Below are positions 44,196 through 54,526 of a stretch of 64,000 bases of DNA, piece after piece (position 1 is the first letter of the stretch; each line of letters begins with the position of its first letter). The position numbers and the translations under genes were made by a program. Source of the DNA: Brasenia schreberi (Eukaryota > Streptophyta > Magnoliopsida > Nymphaeales > Cabombaceae). The stretch is from positions 1,674,001-1,738,000 of the forward strand of contig JAYKKT010000076.1 in NCBI GenBank assembly GCA_036023115.1, written 5' to 3'. Under the pieces are notes generated by a model. The model saw only the letters and a list, made by a program, of their open reading frames with translations, was not told where the DNA came from and did not search any database.

Positions 44196-47100
44196 CTACA
44201 CATGATACTTCTTTAAGTATTGAATATTGATAGGATCTGCTAAATTCCTACCTTCTACATCGATCAACCAATATGAATTGTTCGTAGTGGTTGCTCGTAC
44301 AACATAGGGTCCATCCCAGTTGGGGCGCCACTTGCCTAGGGGGTGTGGGCCACGATGGTGGATGGTTTTCAAGACCAGATCTCCCACTTCAAAGTGGCGA
44401 GGTCTCATGTGTTTGCTATAATGTCGGGCTAACCTTTGCCGGTATGCACGAGCATGATCCATGGCAAGGAGTCGCCTCTCATCTAGCAAATCTAGTTCGG
44501 CCATCCTAGCATGTTGAAGCGTCTCTAGGGGGAGGTCGAGTGCAATGGATGTATGGAATGAATGCAGTTGGGTATGAATGGGAAGAATGGCGTTTGTGCC
44601 ATAGACTAATTCGAATGGTGTGGCATTCGTGGGAGTCCGGATGGAAGTCCTATAAGCCCATAAGGCTTCATCCAGCTTCTCATGCCACCTCCTACCCTTC
44701 TCTAAGGTCTTCTCAATGATACCAATGAGAGTCTTGTTTGTGGCTTCGGCTTGGCCGTTGCCTTGAGGGTAGTAGGGCGAGGAGAAGTGGTGAGTTATGC
44801 CATATGTGTTGCACAACTTAACCATCCGCTCGTTCTTGAATGGGGTACCATTATCAGACACAAGGTCTCGTGGAACCCCAAATCGAGCCAAGATATTCCT
44901 CCGGATGAAAGCCACCACATGTTGCCCCATTACATTCGTTAGGGAAATGGCTTCCACCCACTTGGAGAAATACTCCGTGGCTGCTAAAATAAAACGATGC
45001 CCATTCGAGGCCTTTGGAAATATGGGGCCTACAATGTCAAACGCCCACATGGTAAATGGCCAGGGGCTGACCACAGAATGCAATGCAGATGAAGGGATAT
45101 GAATGGCGTGCCCATGCACTTGACATGGATGACACTTTCTAACATGATCGTGACAATCCTTTTTCAGGGTGGACCAAAAATAACCCCCTCTAAGTATTTT
45201 CATCGCCATCATGTTGGCATTAACATGACCTCCACATTCTCCGTCGTGGAACTCGTGCATCACTATCCTAGCCTCCTCTAGGTCGATACACCTAAGCAGA
45301 ATGCCGGTAAAACTCTTTTTGTATAAGACCCCACCCAGAATGGTGTATCGGGTCGAAATCTTACGAATGAATGCCCTATCTTTGGATGTGGCATCCTCGG
45401 TGAATCCCCCATTTTCTAAAAATTGTTTTATGTCATAGAACCAGGGTTTTTCAATAGACTCTGGGTTGTTTTGGCAAATATCCAAGTCGTGTGTGGATGG
45501 ATGGGGCGCATGCCATATTTCCAAAGATCTGGTCCCTGAAATGGGATCGACCTTCAGGGCTGAACCCAAGGAAGAGAGGGCATCGGCGATGCCATTGTCC
45601 TCTCTTCCCACGTGTGTGAGCTTACACGACTGGAAGGAGTGGACCAATCGAGTGGCCAACTCGTGATATGGAAGTAGTTTCTCATTACGTACTTGCCAAA
45701 TTTTTAAAACCTGGTTTATGACAAGGAGCGAATCTCCAAAGACCTCGATGCATGATGCCCCTAGAGTTTTCGAAATCCTTAAGCCTTGTATGAGTGCTTC
45801 ATACTCAGCTACGTTGTTGGAACATTCGAAATCTAAGCGGACTGCTATGGGAATCTCGCCCTTTTCAGGGGAGATTAGGATGATCCCGGCACCAACCCCT
45901 CGTTGGTTTCGTGCCCCGTCGAAGTGCATCTTCCACACTTGGTTTTCGAAAGAATTTGCCAAAATGTGGTTTTGAAAATGGTTTTGCAATATGCCTTCAT
46001 CAGGCATTTCGACAAGAGTGGGATATGCGTCCTCCAAGGGGAAGTCAGCCACGTAATCTGCTAGGGCTTGCCCCTTAACGGAGATCTGGTGATGGTATTT
46101 TAGATCATACTCCATTAGAAGGAGTTGCCATTTGCCCAATCTACCTGTGAGAATGGGTTTTTCGAACAAGTGCTTGATTGGATCAAGCTTGGACACTATC
46201 CAGATCTCATGATCTAGGAAGTAGTGTCTGAATTTCTGGCAGGCCCAGACTAGGGCCAAGCACGTCTTCTCCATGGCTTGATAATTTCGTTCATAAGCCA
46301 AGAGAGTTTTCGAAATATAGTAGATGGCATACTCCTTATGGGTGTCATCCTCGTATTGAGCCAACAAGGCTCCTAAAGCGTTTACATGCACGGAGATGTA
46401 TAATAAAAGCGGTTTTCCTTGCTTTGGAGGATTCAAAACGGGGGGATTAACTAAGTATGCCTTTAGTCTCTCGAAGGACTTTTGGCATTCGTCATCCCAT
46501 AAGAATTTCGTACCCTTCCTCAACAGTTTGTTGAAGGGTTCGCATCTAGTTGCCAGATTCGATATGAATCGGCGCACAGATTGTAATCGACCCTGGAGGC
46601 TACGGACTTGGGTGAGATTGGAGGGTGGAGCCATGTCTATGATGGCTCGACACTTAGAGGGGTCGACTTCTATTCCCCTTTGGCTCACCATAAAGCCTAG
46701 AAGCTTTCCTGATTCTACCCCGAACACACATTTTTGAGGGTTTAGCTTTACTTTGTAAAGCCTAAGCCTTTCGAAAATTTTTTGTAAACATTCGATATGG
46801 GTGCATCGGGTTTTGGATTTTGCCAAGAGATCATCTACATACACTTCTACAAGCTCGTGAATTTGATCATGGAAGATCGTGTTCATGGCTCGTTGGTATG
46901 TTGCGCCGGCATTTTTCAAACCAAAGGGCATGACTGTATAGCAGTACGTGCCCCATGGGGTTGTGAAGGCGGTCTTACCCTGATCTCGTGGGCTTAGTTT
47001 GATTTGATTATAGCCTGAATAGCCATCCATAAATGAAAACATTTCATGATTTGCAGTACTATCGACTATCAAATCGATGTTTGGTAAAGGATAATTATCC

Positions 47101-47882
47101 TTTGGAGTGGCTTTATTCAGGTTTCTGAAATCGATGCATATTCGAATTTTCCCATTGGTTTTTCGAACTACAACGATATTTGACAACCAATCAGAATACG
47201 CAATGGGTTTTATAAATCCGGCTTTTAGCAGATCTTCTAAACCCTCTTTGACTTGCGTGTGTACATTCGGGTGTATTTTCCTAAGCTTCTGCTTTATTGG
47301 TTTTACACCTACATCTAAGGGAAGACGATGCTCGACTATGCTAGGATCTATGCCCGGCATGTCTTCATACGTCCATGCAAACACATCTAAATAGGTCCGT
47401 AGAAATGCAATGAATGCTAACTTTTCAGTTTCATGCAAGCATGTGCCTATTTTGATGGTTTTGGGATTGGAATCATCCCCTAGGTTCACCTCTACGAAAT
47501 CTCCTCCTACTGATTGGGAAGGTCTTTCAAAATCGAGAATTCTATGAAATTCTGGGAGCTCAGAAGTGGGATCTTCCTCAAGGGGATCTACTTCTGGGCT
47601 TCGATCATTCTCGTGGACTTTAGACCCGAGGGAACTTGATGCGTGGTTTTCAAAATAACCTGGTTTTGTACTTGGATTTTCAAGTGATTTCGAAATTTTT
47701 GGTCTGGCTATGCAGACGACGTTTCTTTCGAAATCCTTTTCTTTTGCCAAAGTTATACCAGGAGCAGCTATGTACAAAATCTTTTTGGTATTTTCCAAAT
47801 TTTTGATTTTTTTGGGTTTTTGTAAAACAAGAACTTTGGGAACTATACAAAGCACACTTTTTTCGAGTTTTTGCTTTTCCAT
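44196..47882 (-). CDS. pol polyprotein (ORF2), 1228 aa, A4, intact
   Basis: Same length and residue numbering as the A3 protein. The RT has YVDD; the first RNase H is degenerate; the archaeal-type RNase H has HFDGA, AEYEAL, GDS and ADALSS; the integrase has the CHPC finger, DIVGP, DNGTPF and GNGQAEA, and ends with the GPY module. The ATG at 47882 is in AACAATGG. It follows ORF1 after a spacer of 115 nt with stops in between and a candidate 3' splice site, so it is probably translated from a separate (spliced) RNA or by reinitiation rather than by frameshifting. One notable substitution is RGVGAG for RGAGAG in the archaeal RNase H. Nothing visible disables the enzyme set. Confidence 0.96.
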   Translation of the reverse strand: MEKQKLEKSVLCIVPKVLVLQKPKKIKNLENTKKILYIAAPGITLAKEKDFERNVVCIARPKISKSLENPSTKPGYFENHASSSLGSKVHENDRSPEVDPLEEDPTSELPEFHRILDFERPSQSVGGDFVEVNLGDDSNPKTIKIGTCLHETEKLAFIAFLRTYLDVFAWTYEDMPGIDPSIVEHRLPLDVGVKPIKQKLRKIHPNVHTQVKEGLEDLLKAGFIKPIAYSDWLSNIVVVRKTNGKIRICIDFRNLNKATPKDNYPLPNIDLIVDSTANHEMFSFMDGYSGYNQIKLSPRDQGKTAFTTPWGTYCYTVMPFGLKNAGATYQRAMNTIFHDQIHELVEVYVDDLLAKSKTRCTHIECLQKIFERLRLYKVKLNPQKCVFGVESGKLLGFMVSQRGIEVDPSKCRAIIDMAPPSNLTQVRSLQGRLQSVRRFISNLATRCEPFNKLLRKGTKFLWDDECQKSFERLKAYLVNPPVLNPPKQGKPLLLYISVHVNALGALLAQYEDDTHKEYAIYYISKTLLAYERNYQAMEKTCLALVWACQKFRHYFLDHEIWIVSKLDPIKHLFEKPILTGRLGKWQLLLMEYDLKYHHQISVKGQALADYVADFPLEDAYPTLVEMPDEGILQNHFQNHILANSFENQVWKMHFDGARNQRGVGAGIILISPEKGEIPIAVRLDFECSNNVAEYEALIQGLRISKTLGASCIEVFGDSLLVINQVLKIWQVRNEKLLPYHELATRLVHSFQSCKLTHVGREDNGIADALSSLGSALKVDPISGTRSLEIWHAPHPSTHDLDICQNNPESIEKPWFYDIKQFLENGGFTEDATSKDRAFIRKISTRYTILGGVLYKKSFTGILLRCIDLEEARIVMHEFHDGECGGHVNANMMAMKILRGGYFWSTLKKDCHDHVRKCHPCQVHGHAIHIPSSALHSVVSPWPFTMWAFDIVGPIFPKASNGHRFILAATEYFSKWVEAISLTNVMGQHVVAFIRRNILARFGVPRDLVSDNGTPFKNERMVKLCNTYGITHHFSSPYYPQGNGQAEATNKTLIGIIEKTLEKGRRWHEKLDEALWAYRTSIRTPTNATPFELVYGTNAILPIHTQLHSFHTSIALDLPLETLQHARMAELDLLDERRLLAMDHARAYRQRLARHYSKHMRPRHFEVGDLVLKTIHHRGPHPLGKWRPNWDGPYVVRATTTNNSYWLIDVEGRNLADPINIQYLKKYHV

Positions 47883-47974
47883 TGTTTTTGGGTTTTTCTT
47901 GTTTTTCGATTTTTTTCGATTTTAAGTTTTCAAATGTTTTTGGTATTTTTAGCAACAGGGATCTTCCGTCATAC

Positions 47975-48001
47975 CTACAAAGGGAAAACACTATGGGTTA
48001 G
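47975..48001 (-). promoter_or_regulatory. candidate branch site and 3' splice site before pol (A4)
   Basis: Minus strand CTAAC (48001-47997) and TAG (47977-47975), with the same pyrimidine tract as in A1-A3. Confidence 0.6.
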
Positions 48002-50865
48002 ACTCGGAACAGGAGATCTAAACCATAGGTTTCTTCTAAGACAGGCTCCGGGGCACCCTTGACCCAGGTGGTTACAGGGGGTGGCTCCGGCGGTATTCGG
48101 GGAGTATAGCCGATCCCATATCGGCTTGGGTTGGCCCTAGGAAGGATGGGCTCTAGGAGACCCTGGTTTTGTGCCCCTAGACTTTTGTAGGGCGTGTAGC
48201 CCATGTTCAATAACATGTTCCACGACCTTTTGTTTTTTGAAAAGATGGGATATAAGTCGTGGTCCTGGAACATGCTATCGTCCATATTAGGCTCGTAGGG
48301 CCTTTTGTCCAGGGGTTTTGGAAATAGGGAACGCTTGGGTTTTCCTAGGAGGATTAGAGTCGGGAGGGGGCCTGTTTTGGGCGGCCCCTTCACACATACA
48401 ACCTTCCCAGGGTTGTTCAACACGAGCCGAGGTGGCTCAACCATAATTTGCCCCAGGTTAGCCTCATGGGCCTGGGAGCTCGATAAACAAGGGGAGTTTA
48501 TGATCCCCTGAAGCTGAGGGTGACTCTCACCTAGGATCACTACGACTTGGTCCCTAAAAGGGATCTTGACACACCTGTGGAAGGTGGATGGCACAGCGCA
48601 CAAACTGTGTATCCAGGGTCTTCCCAACAACAGGTTATAATGGGGGTGGATGTCCAAGACATGGAACACCCCCGTGTGTTCGATCCCTCCCGTTTCCATT
48701 GGGAGTTTGATGGATCCTAAAGGCCTAGACGCATTCCCATCGTATCCAGTGATAACGATGGGGCTTGGGTTCACTGAAGTCAAGGTGACTCCGATTTTGT
48801 ACGCCACGTGAAGTGGAAGGATGTTGAGCCCTCCTCCACCATCGACTAGGCACCTGTCCAGAGAGTGGTTGTTTAGAACCACCTCGATATGCAGGGCCTG
48901 GTTATGGGTTTCGTAGGGTCTATCTACATCATCTTCCGAAAAGGTGATGGGCGATTTTGCTCCTAATAAAGCCACTTGGGCAGACAAGGATTCCGGACTT
49001 ATGTTCGAATCAACCTTGGCCCTTTCTAGAATTTTCTCTAAGACAAGTCTATGCCTAGGCGAGGTTTTGATAAGCTCTAGGATAGACATGTGAATAGGAA
49101 TCTTTGAAAGGTGGTTTTCGAAATCATAAGGATTTAGGATGATTTTGTCCTTATCTGCTTTTTGCAGACCACTAGGGATACATGCTTTTGAGGGGCCAGG
49201 CACACTGACCACCTTTTGAGCACCTTGAAGGTGCGGGGGTTGGTAGATCCTCCCGGATCTAGTGACTTCCCCCACGACCAGCCTAGGGTTCGCGCTAAAC
49301 TTGGCTCTAAGGATGAGCTGAGGAGAACCTTGGATTTTAAAAACTGGCTTTGCCGGGGTTTCTTTTGATGGTCCCCGAATGATGACTTGGGCGGGCCTCT
49401 TGTATAATACAAGGATGGGCGCACAAGCAGGTCGACCAGGTCCGGGCTTTCGCGCTAGTTCCTTGGAAATGGTGAGGGTACATACCTCCTTTCCTTTCCC
49501 ACTGCCACTGGCGTGTTTGGGAAAGGGTTCCTTGAAGATAGCTTGAGGTGGCTCAGATTCCGCAGTGACCTGGAGCCGGCCCTCCGCTATCAAGTTCTCA
49601 ATTTTATTTAGAAGAGAGAAGCACCGTTTGGTATCATGGCCTTTGAGCCGATGATACTTGCAAAATCGGTTTAAATACCCCCCTTTGGACGTGACTCCTT
49701 CGGGGATTTCAGGGAGTTCGATCATGCCCTGGGCAAGTAAGAGGTCTAGGACCTCCGACACAGGTTGCCCCAGCGGAGTGTACTCCCGTTTTTCAATTGG
49801 TTTTGAAAAATTGCGTTCTCTCTTATTTTCTATTTTTTCAAAATTTTTAGAAGTGCCCGCCATGCCTGGATCCACCCGGACATTGGTGATTTTATGGGGC
49901 TTTGCCCCTTTGTCCGTTGTGGGGAGCCCATATGCGATGGGCTTTTCCACACGTGTTTTGGGAACGGCACTTCCTTTCCATAAGTGGTCGTATGTCCCTT
50001 TTCGCAAGTTGGTTTCGAAAAGGGAGGCCTTTTTGATCAACTTATGGAAAGTTGAAATCTCATGGAGCGAGAGAAAGGTTTTTAACTCGCTTTTGAAATT
50101 ATCCAGGATGAGCATTACTGCGCATCCTTCGGATATAGGCTCTCGCACATGGCCTAAAAGAGACCTCCATCTTATAATGAAGGCATGCACGTCTTCGTTC
50201 ATGCCTTGCTTTGTATCCCTTAAGGTATTCAGGGTTGGCGTGACTTCCACGTTGTGTGCAAATCTTTGCATGAAGCAGTTCGCTAACTCTTCAAAAGTAG
50301 CGAACTGGCTTAAGTCGTAGGAAGCCAGCCATTTGGCAGCTGTGCCTTTAAGGGATAGAGGGAACCAATACACCCATTTCATCGAGTCCTTTTTCTTCTT
50401 ATGGGCTCGACGTGAGAAAAGCTGCAAGTGAGACCTAGGGTCTCCCATGCCATCATACCGATGGAAGTTCGGTATTTCATCGTCACTGTCTGTTTCGTAA
50501 TCCATAGGAAGGAAATCAGACAGGGCGTAGCTTCTTTTCTCTTTATTTTGCCCTTTCAGCAGTTGCTGTAGGGCTTTACGGTCCTTTTGTGTGAAGGACT
50601 CGTGGTATTGGTTGCCTTCCATTACGGAGGCCTCTTTTTGCTTGCGAGGTTTTTCAATTTTCTTTTTAGGCCTTTGTTCACCGTTTGATGAACACGAATC
50701 GCCTACTTCAGCCTCTTGGCTGAGAGCATCGATTTTGGCCTCAAATTCCCTTCTCAAGTCCTCGATTTCCTCTAGTTTTATTTTGTTTTTGAAAATCCTC
50801 CTAGAGTGAGAACTTGATGCGCATGAGCCTTGGCTCGACACTTCACTTGGATTGGATTTTGACAT
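47998..50865 (-). CDS. gag-protease polyprotein (ORF1), 955 aa, A4, intact
   Basis: The start is the ATG at 50865 (MSKSNPSEV); a TTG nine nt upstream is not used in plants. Order: a basic, coiled-coil-like N-terminus; capsid-like domain about 110-300 with WVYWFPLSLKGTAAKW; zinc knuckle C402-x2-H-x4-H-x4-C415, which packages RNA; a Pro-rich linker; retropepsin about 640-770 with D675 in VDGGGG and LLLGRPW later; and a tail (about 880-925) WNMLLNMGYTPYKSLG followed by spaced glycines, resembling the G-patch found after the protease in some retroviruses and plant elements. The protein would form the particle and cut itself and ORF2. The protease motif DGG, not DSG/DTG, is shared by nearly all copies here, so it is a family feature. 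Confidence 0.95.
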   Translation of the reverse strand: MSKSNPSEVSSQGSCASSSHSRRIFKNKIKLEEIEDLRREFEAKIDALSQEAEVGDSCSSNGEQRPKKKIEKPRKQKEASVMEGNQYHESFTQKDRKALQQLLKGQNKEKRSYALSDFLPMDYETDSDDEIPNFHRYDGMGDPRSHLQLFSRRAHKKKKDSMKWVYWFPLSLKGTAAKWLASYDLSQFATFEELANCFMQRFAHNVEVTPTLNTLRDTKQGMNEDVHAFIIRWRSLLGHVREPISEGCAVMLILDNFKSELKTFLSLHEISTFHKLIKKASLFETNLRKGTYDHLWKGSAVPKTRVEKPIAYGLPTTDKGAKPHKITNVRVDPGMAGTSKNFEKIENKRERNFSKPIEKREYTPLGQPVSEVLDLLLAQGMIELPEIPEGVTSKGGYLNRFCKYHRLKGHDTKRCFSLLNKIENLIAEGRLQVTAESEPPQAIFKEPFPKHASGSGKGKEVCTLTISKELARKPGPGRPACAPILVLYKRPAQVIIRGPSKETPAKPVFKIQGSPQLILRAKFSANPRLVVGEVTRSGRIYQPPHLQGAQKVVSVPGPSKACIPSGLQKADKDKIILNPYDFENHLSKIPIHMSILELIKTSPRHRLVLEKILERAKVDSNISPESLSAQVALLGAKSPITFSEDDVDRPYETHNQALHIEVVLNNHSLDRCLVDGGGGLNILPLHVAYKIGVTLTSVNPSPIVITGYDGNASRPLGSIKLPMETGGIEHTGVFHVLDIHPHYNLLLGRPWIHSLCAVPSTFHRCVKIPFRDQVVVILGESHPQLQGIINSPCLSSSQAHEANLGQIMVEPPRLVLNNPGKVVCVKGPPKTGPLPTLILLGKPKRSLFPKPLDKRPYEPNMDDSMFQDHDLYPIFSKNKRSWNMLLNMGYTPYKSLGAQNQGLLEPILPRANPSRYGIGYTPRIPPEPPPVTTWVKGAPEPVLEETYGLDLLFRV

Positions 50866-50984
50866 GCTTTTCAAGCTTTTTCAAAATTTCCTAAGTAAAA
50901 GCAAAGAAAACAAGTTTAAAACGACACCTTTATAAAATTTTCGCAAGACTTCTACAAGTAAACTCGATTTTTGAAAAGGCTCAC

Positions 50985-51002
50985 GTCCCACCGGGCGTGC
51001 CT
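50985..51002 (-). promoter_or_regulatory. primer binding site (A4), first base mismatched
   Basis: Minus strand AGGCACGCCCGGTGGGAC. The base at 51002 gives A where A3 and Z have T, so the 3'-terminal A of the tRNA CCA could not pair. Confidence 0.85.
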
Positions 51003-51007
51003 ATCTC

Positions 51008-54000
51008 TGTAGACGCGCGAAAAATCCCCGCCTCTTCGCCTCTTTCGTGGCTTGGAGTGGATCTTATCGTGCGTCTAAGGCCTATGTATACGAATAGGGT
51101 GTGCCAGCTAGCTTACTTAAGCTAGCGAAGATATACTTAACACTGACTTCTAAACGTGGCGACTGTGAGCAAGTGAGCTCTTGTCGTCGCAGACCTTCTT
51201 GCACCGATGCGCAAGGGTCAGTCTGTACGCTTTTGCAAAAAATCGAGTTTTGGGGAGAAAGTCTACGAAATGGTTTTGAGGTGTCTATTTCGGGTCTTTA
51301 AGATGCGATTGCATGTTTTAGATCACGTGGATTTGCACGTGCCTAAGTCTTTTCTTTTATCCCCTTTTGGGTCGCCTAGTTTGTGTGTTATGAACACTCC
51401 ACTACATGGGCGAATTCGAGCGGGGGTTGCTTCGATGCAATATGCGTCCTACCTCGTGGTATGGCGTAGATGCAATGCAAACTCACGCTACTCCGAAGGG
51501 AAAACCCGAAATGTAAAGGCAGTACTGAAGGGAAATAACAGAAGGGAAATAACCGAAGGGAAATAACCGAAGGGAAATATGTATATATCTTATGTATATG
51601 AGCCCTTACTCGGGTCTTGCAAATAAGAGCGAAGGCTCAATGTGGGTGCGTGCTTGAATTGAAAGACTTACACACACGACATGAAATTAAACCCAAATAT
51701 AAATTGCAGTATGGCCTTGACTAAGGTCTTGGGAGTAAGAGCGAAGGCTCAATGTGTGTGAGAGTGCTTGAATTGAAGTACTACACACACGACATAAATG
51801 AAACCCAAATATAACTGCAATAAGGCCTTTACTAAGGTCTTGGGAGTAAGAGCGAAGGCTCAATGTGTGTGAAAGTGCTTGAATTGAAAGACTTACTCAC
51901 ACGACAAGAAATAAAACCCAAATAGTATAGGTCGGCCCTTACTTGGGTCTTTCAAATAAGAGCGAAAGCTCAATGTGTGTGAGAGTGTTTAAATTGAAAG
52001 ACTTACTCACACGACATGAAATGAAACCCAAATAGTATAGGTCGGCCCTTACTTGGGTCTTTCAAATAAGAGCGAAAGCTCAATGTGTGTGAGAGTGTTT
52101 AAATTGAAAGACAACACACCCAACTTAAACAAAACCCTTCGGAAATGAAATATATACGTACACTTATATATTAGGGGCTGATTAGGCCCGTGTGTGTTCA
52201 AAATTGTGCACGACTAAGAGAGTGCACGTGTGTGGTTGTGCCAAGCCACGTTATTACAAGCGGGGGGAGACTATGCTCCGTTATTACAACCCCGTATCAA
52301 ATTGAATTTCAAGCAAGTGTATGACTAAAGACCGAGTTTAGACACTTACGAGTAGCTGGTCCGTAGAGGTCTTGCTTGAGCGTGGCCTTGGCTTTGGGCT
52401 GCAAACGGGAGCTCCGCGAAGGTATGTGCTCAAGGGTGCTGGCCGGCTGCAAATGGGGCGCGGGATGGACACCTCGAAGGGGACCGGTGGCAAGTGGGCG
52501 ACGCCTCCAAGTAGGGAGTTTAGAGTGGCTGACTAAGTGGGTCTTAGGGTCACTAGGGAAGTTAGGGACTTAGGGAAAACTGGCCCTAAAAGGTGAGTTA
52601 GTGGGAAGGCCAAATAGGGCACCTAGGGGGGTCGGCCGAATGGGAGATGATGGCTAGGTAGTGGCCAGCCACTTGGGCTATCCTAGGTTCGGCTAGGCTT
52701 AGATGGTGGCAGCAAAGAGGTTGAGCTAAGGGGAAGATGGGTGGCTAAGAGCGGAGAGGTGGTAGAGAGTGGCTTTGAGGGAGTTAGGGGGACTTACCGA
52801 ATGGGGAGGAGTGGCGGATGGAGTGGGAGAGTGGCGGGCAGGTAGCTGTCGGCTGGTGGAGTTGGGGGAAGATGGTGGTGTCCGGCTGGGGGGCAGTGGT
52901 GGTGGACGGAAGAGGGAAGGTGGCGGAGCAGGTGGCGGCTGGTGGAGGAGCTGGAGCTGCTGGGGAGTGGTCACGGCTGGATGGAAGATGGAAGAAGGAG
53001 AGGGCCCGGCTGGGAGTGTAGAGTGGTTCCCCCTTTTTAAAACCCGCCCACAATGAGGGGGGTTTAAATAGGGGATGGGTAGGTCGGTTAGGGCTGGGTT
53101 GTGGGTAGTGGTTAGGTGGTTTAGGTAGGGTAGTATGTAGATAAGGTGGGCTGGATGGGGTTGGGCCAGATATTTTAAAACTAGGGGTTTGGGAAAATCG
53201 TGGGCTAAGGGTGGTTTGGGGGTTTAGGGCTAGGTTAGGTGGTTGGGTTTTAGGGTGAGGTTTAGTGAGCTAGGTTAGGTGGTTTAGGCTAGGTTTAGGG
53301 AAATTAATCTAGGTTTAGGGAAGGATTAGGGAAGTGGGTTAGGTGATTAGGTTGGGATTAGGCCGGGATTAGGGAAGTGGGTTAGGTGATTAGGTTCAGA
53401 TTAGGGGTGGATTAGGGGTTTAGGCTAGGTTTAGGCATTTTGGGTTAGGTTTAGGTGAAGGAGCTCCCTTAGCATGGCCCATAGACCTTGATCACCCCAT
53501 GTTGGTGCAGCCCTAGGTTAGGTTTTAGCTAATTACAAGCTTAAACCCACTCAATTAGGCTAACCCACATGATTAACCCAAACTTGACACACAAGTCAAG
53601 CTTAATACAACACTCTTGATATTTTTCACCCCCACTCTCTCTCATGCCCAATATCCCACGTGAATTTCAAGTGGGCCCCACCTCCATTTATGAGAAGGTG
53701 ATGTGGGCCATGGATATGGATATTGGATTGGATCTCTGGATCCAAATCCGAATCCAAGTCCACCTATGGGTTTGGATTGGAATCTGGATATATATGGTCC
53801 AGATCCAATCCAAACTGAACTCTGACTCCTTCGAGCTGGGTTCGAAACGGACGATTCGTGCGGGGCCTGACAGCATCAGTACTCCGTCTGCGTTGGGTCT
53901 TCGCCAACATAGTCGTCCGCCTCCGTTTCTGCCTTCCGGAGATGACTTCAAATGCTATTTTGATAAGAACAGGGTCTTGGACGTTCGAGATCCTGGGGTG

Positions 54001-54288
54001 TGAATCAGATGCAAGAGTTGCTGCGCCGGGCTCGACAGGTGCTCCGGTTCCGGGCTCTTCTTGGCTCTCCTGGTCCTGTCTTGATCGGGCCAAGCCACTT
54101 CAGGGTTTCAAAACATGTTTTAAAAGGGTTTTCAAAAGCTATATGTTTTTGAAAAATAAAGTTTAAAACATATATACAGGGTTTGTTTGGAAGGCTCCTG
54201 GGTTTCCAAACTCAAAAATGGCCCTTTGGGGCTGCTTGTATAAAACCAGATTTGTTTAAGAAATTCGTGGGATTTCGGGGTGTTTACA
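51008..54288 (-). repeat. 5' LTR of A4
   Basis: 3281 bp. Candidate TATA at 53070-53063, GTAAGT at 52797-52792 and 52349-52344 (minus strand). Its PBS-like U5 decamer has one change (GCACACCC for GCACGCCC, near 51100). Confidence 0.95.
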
Positions 54289-54293
54289 GATAG
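54289..54293 (+). repeat. TSD GATAG, right copy (A4)
   Basis: Matches 39740-39744; A0 pol resumes here. Confidence 0.95.
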
Positions 54294-54526
54294 CCCGACA
54301 TTATAGCAAACACATAAGACCTCGCCACTTTGAAGTGGGGGATCTGGTTTTAAAAACCATCCATCAACGTGGCCCACACCCCCTGGGCAAGTGGTGCCCC
54401 AACTGGGATGGACCCTATGTTGTACGAGCAACCACTACGAACAATTTGTATTGGTTGATCGATGTAGAAGGTAGGAATTTAGCAGATCCTATCAATATTC
54501 AATACTTAAAGAAGTATCATGTGTAG
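54289..54526 (+). pseudogene. pol of A0, C-terminal integrase segment
   Basis: Continues ARHYSKH, then RPRHFEVGDLVLK-like sequence, the GPY motif (WDGPYVVRATT) and LKKYHV followed by TAG. It carries substitutions against A3 and A4 (HKTSPL for HMRPRHF region, HQRGPH for HHRGPH, KWCPNW for KWRPNW, NNLYWL for NNSYWL), consistent with older age. The first 5 nt are the TSD copy. Confidence 0.9.

Larger units (their letters stand above)
39745..54288 (-). mobile_element. A4: complete, apparently intact Tat-lineage element (14,544 bp), reverse
   Basis: Both LTRs are 3281 bp, with the TSD GATAG. On the minus strand the order is 5' LTR (54288-51008), primer binding site, ORF1, ORF2, polypurine tract, 3' LTR (43025-39745). 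Both ORFs are full length with all expected catalytic residues. By eye the LTRs differ by about eight transitions plus a few compensating indels. This is the best candidate for an autonomous copy in the window, apart from a mismatch in the first base of its primer binding site. Confidence 0.96.

Noticed and set aside
46396..46737. Antisense frames opposite pol in A1-A4
   Set aside because: They recur because the pol sequence recurs, have no initiation context and look like shadow frames.
50866..50874. Upstream TTG start for gag
   Set aside because: Plant cytosolic ribosomes need ATG here; the first ATG is three codons downstream (50865 in A4, 20968 in A3).
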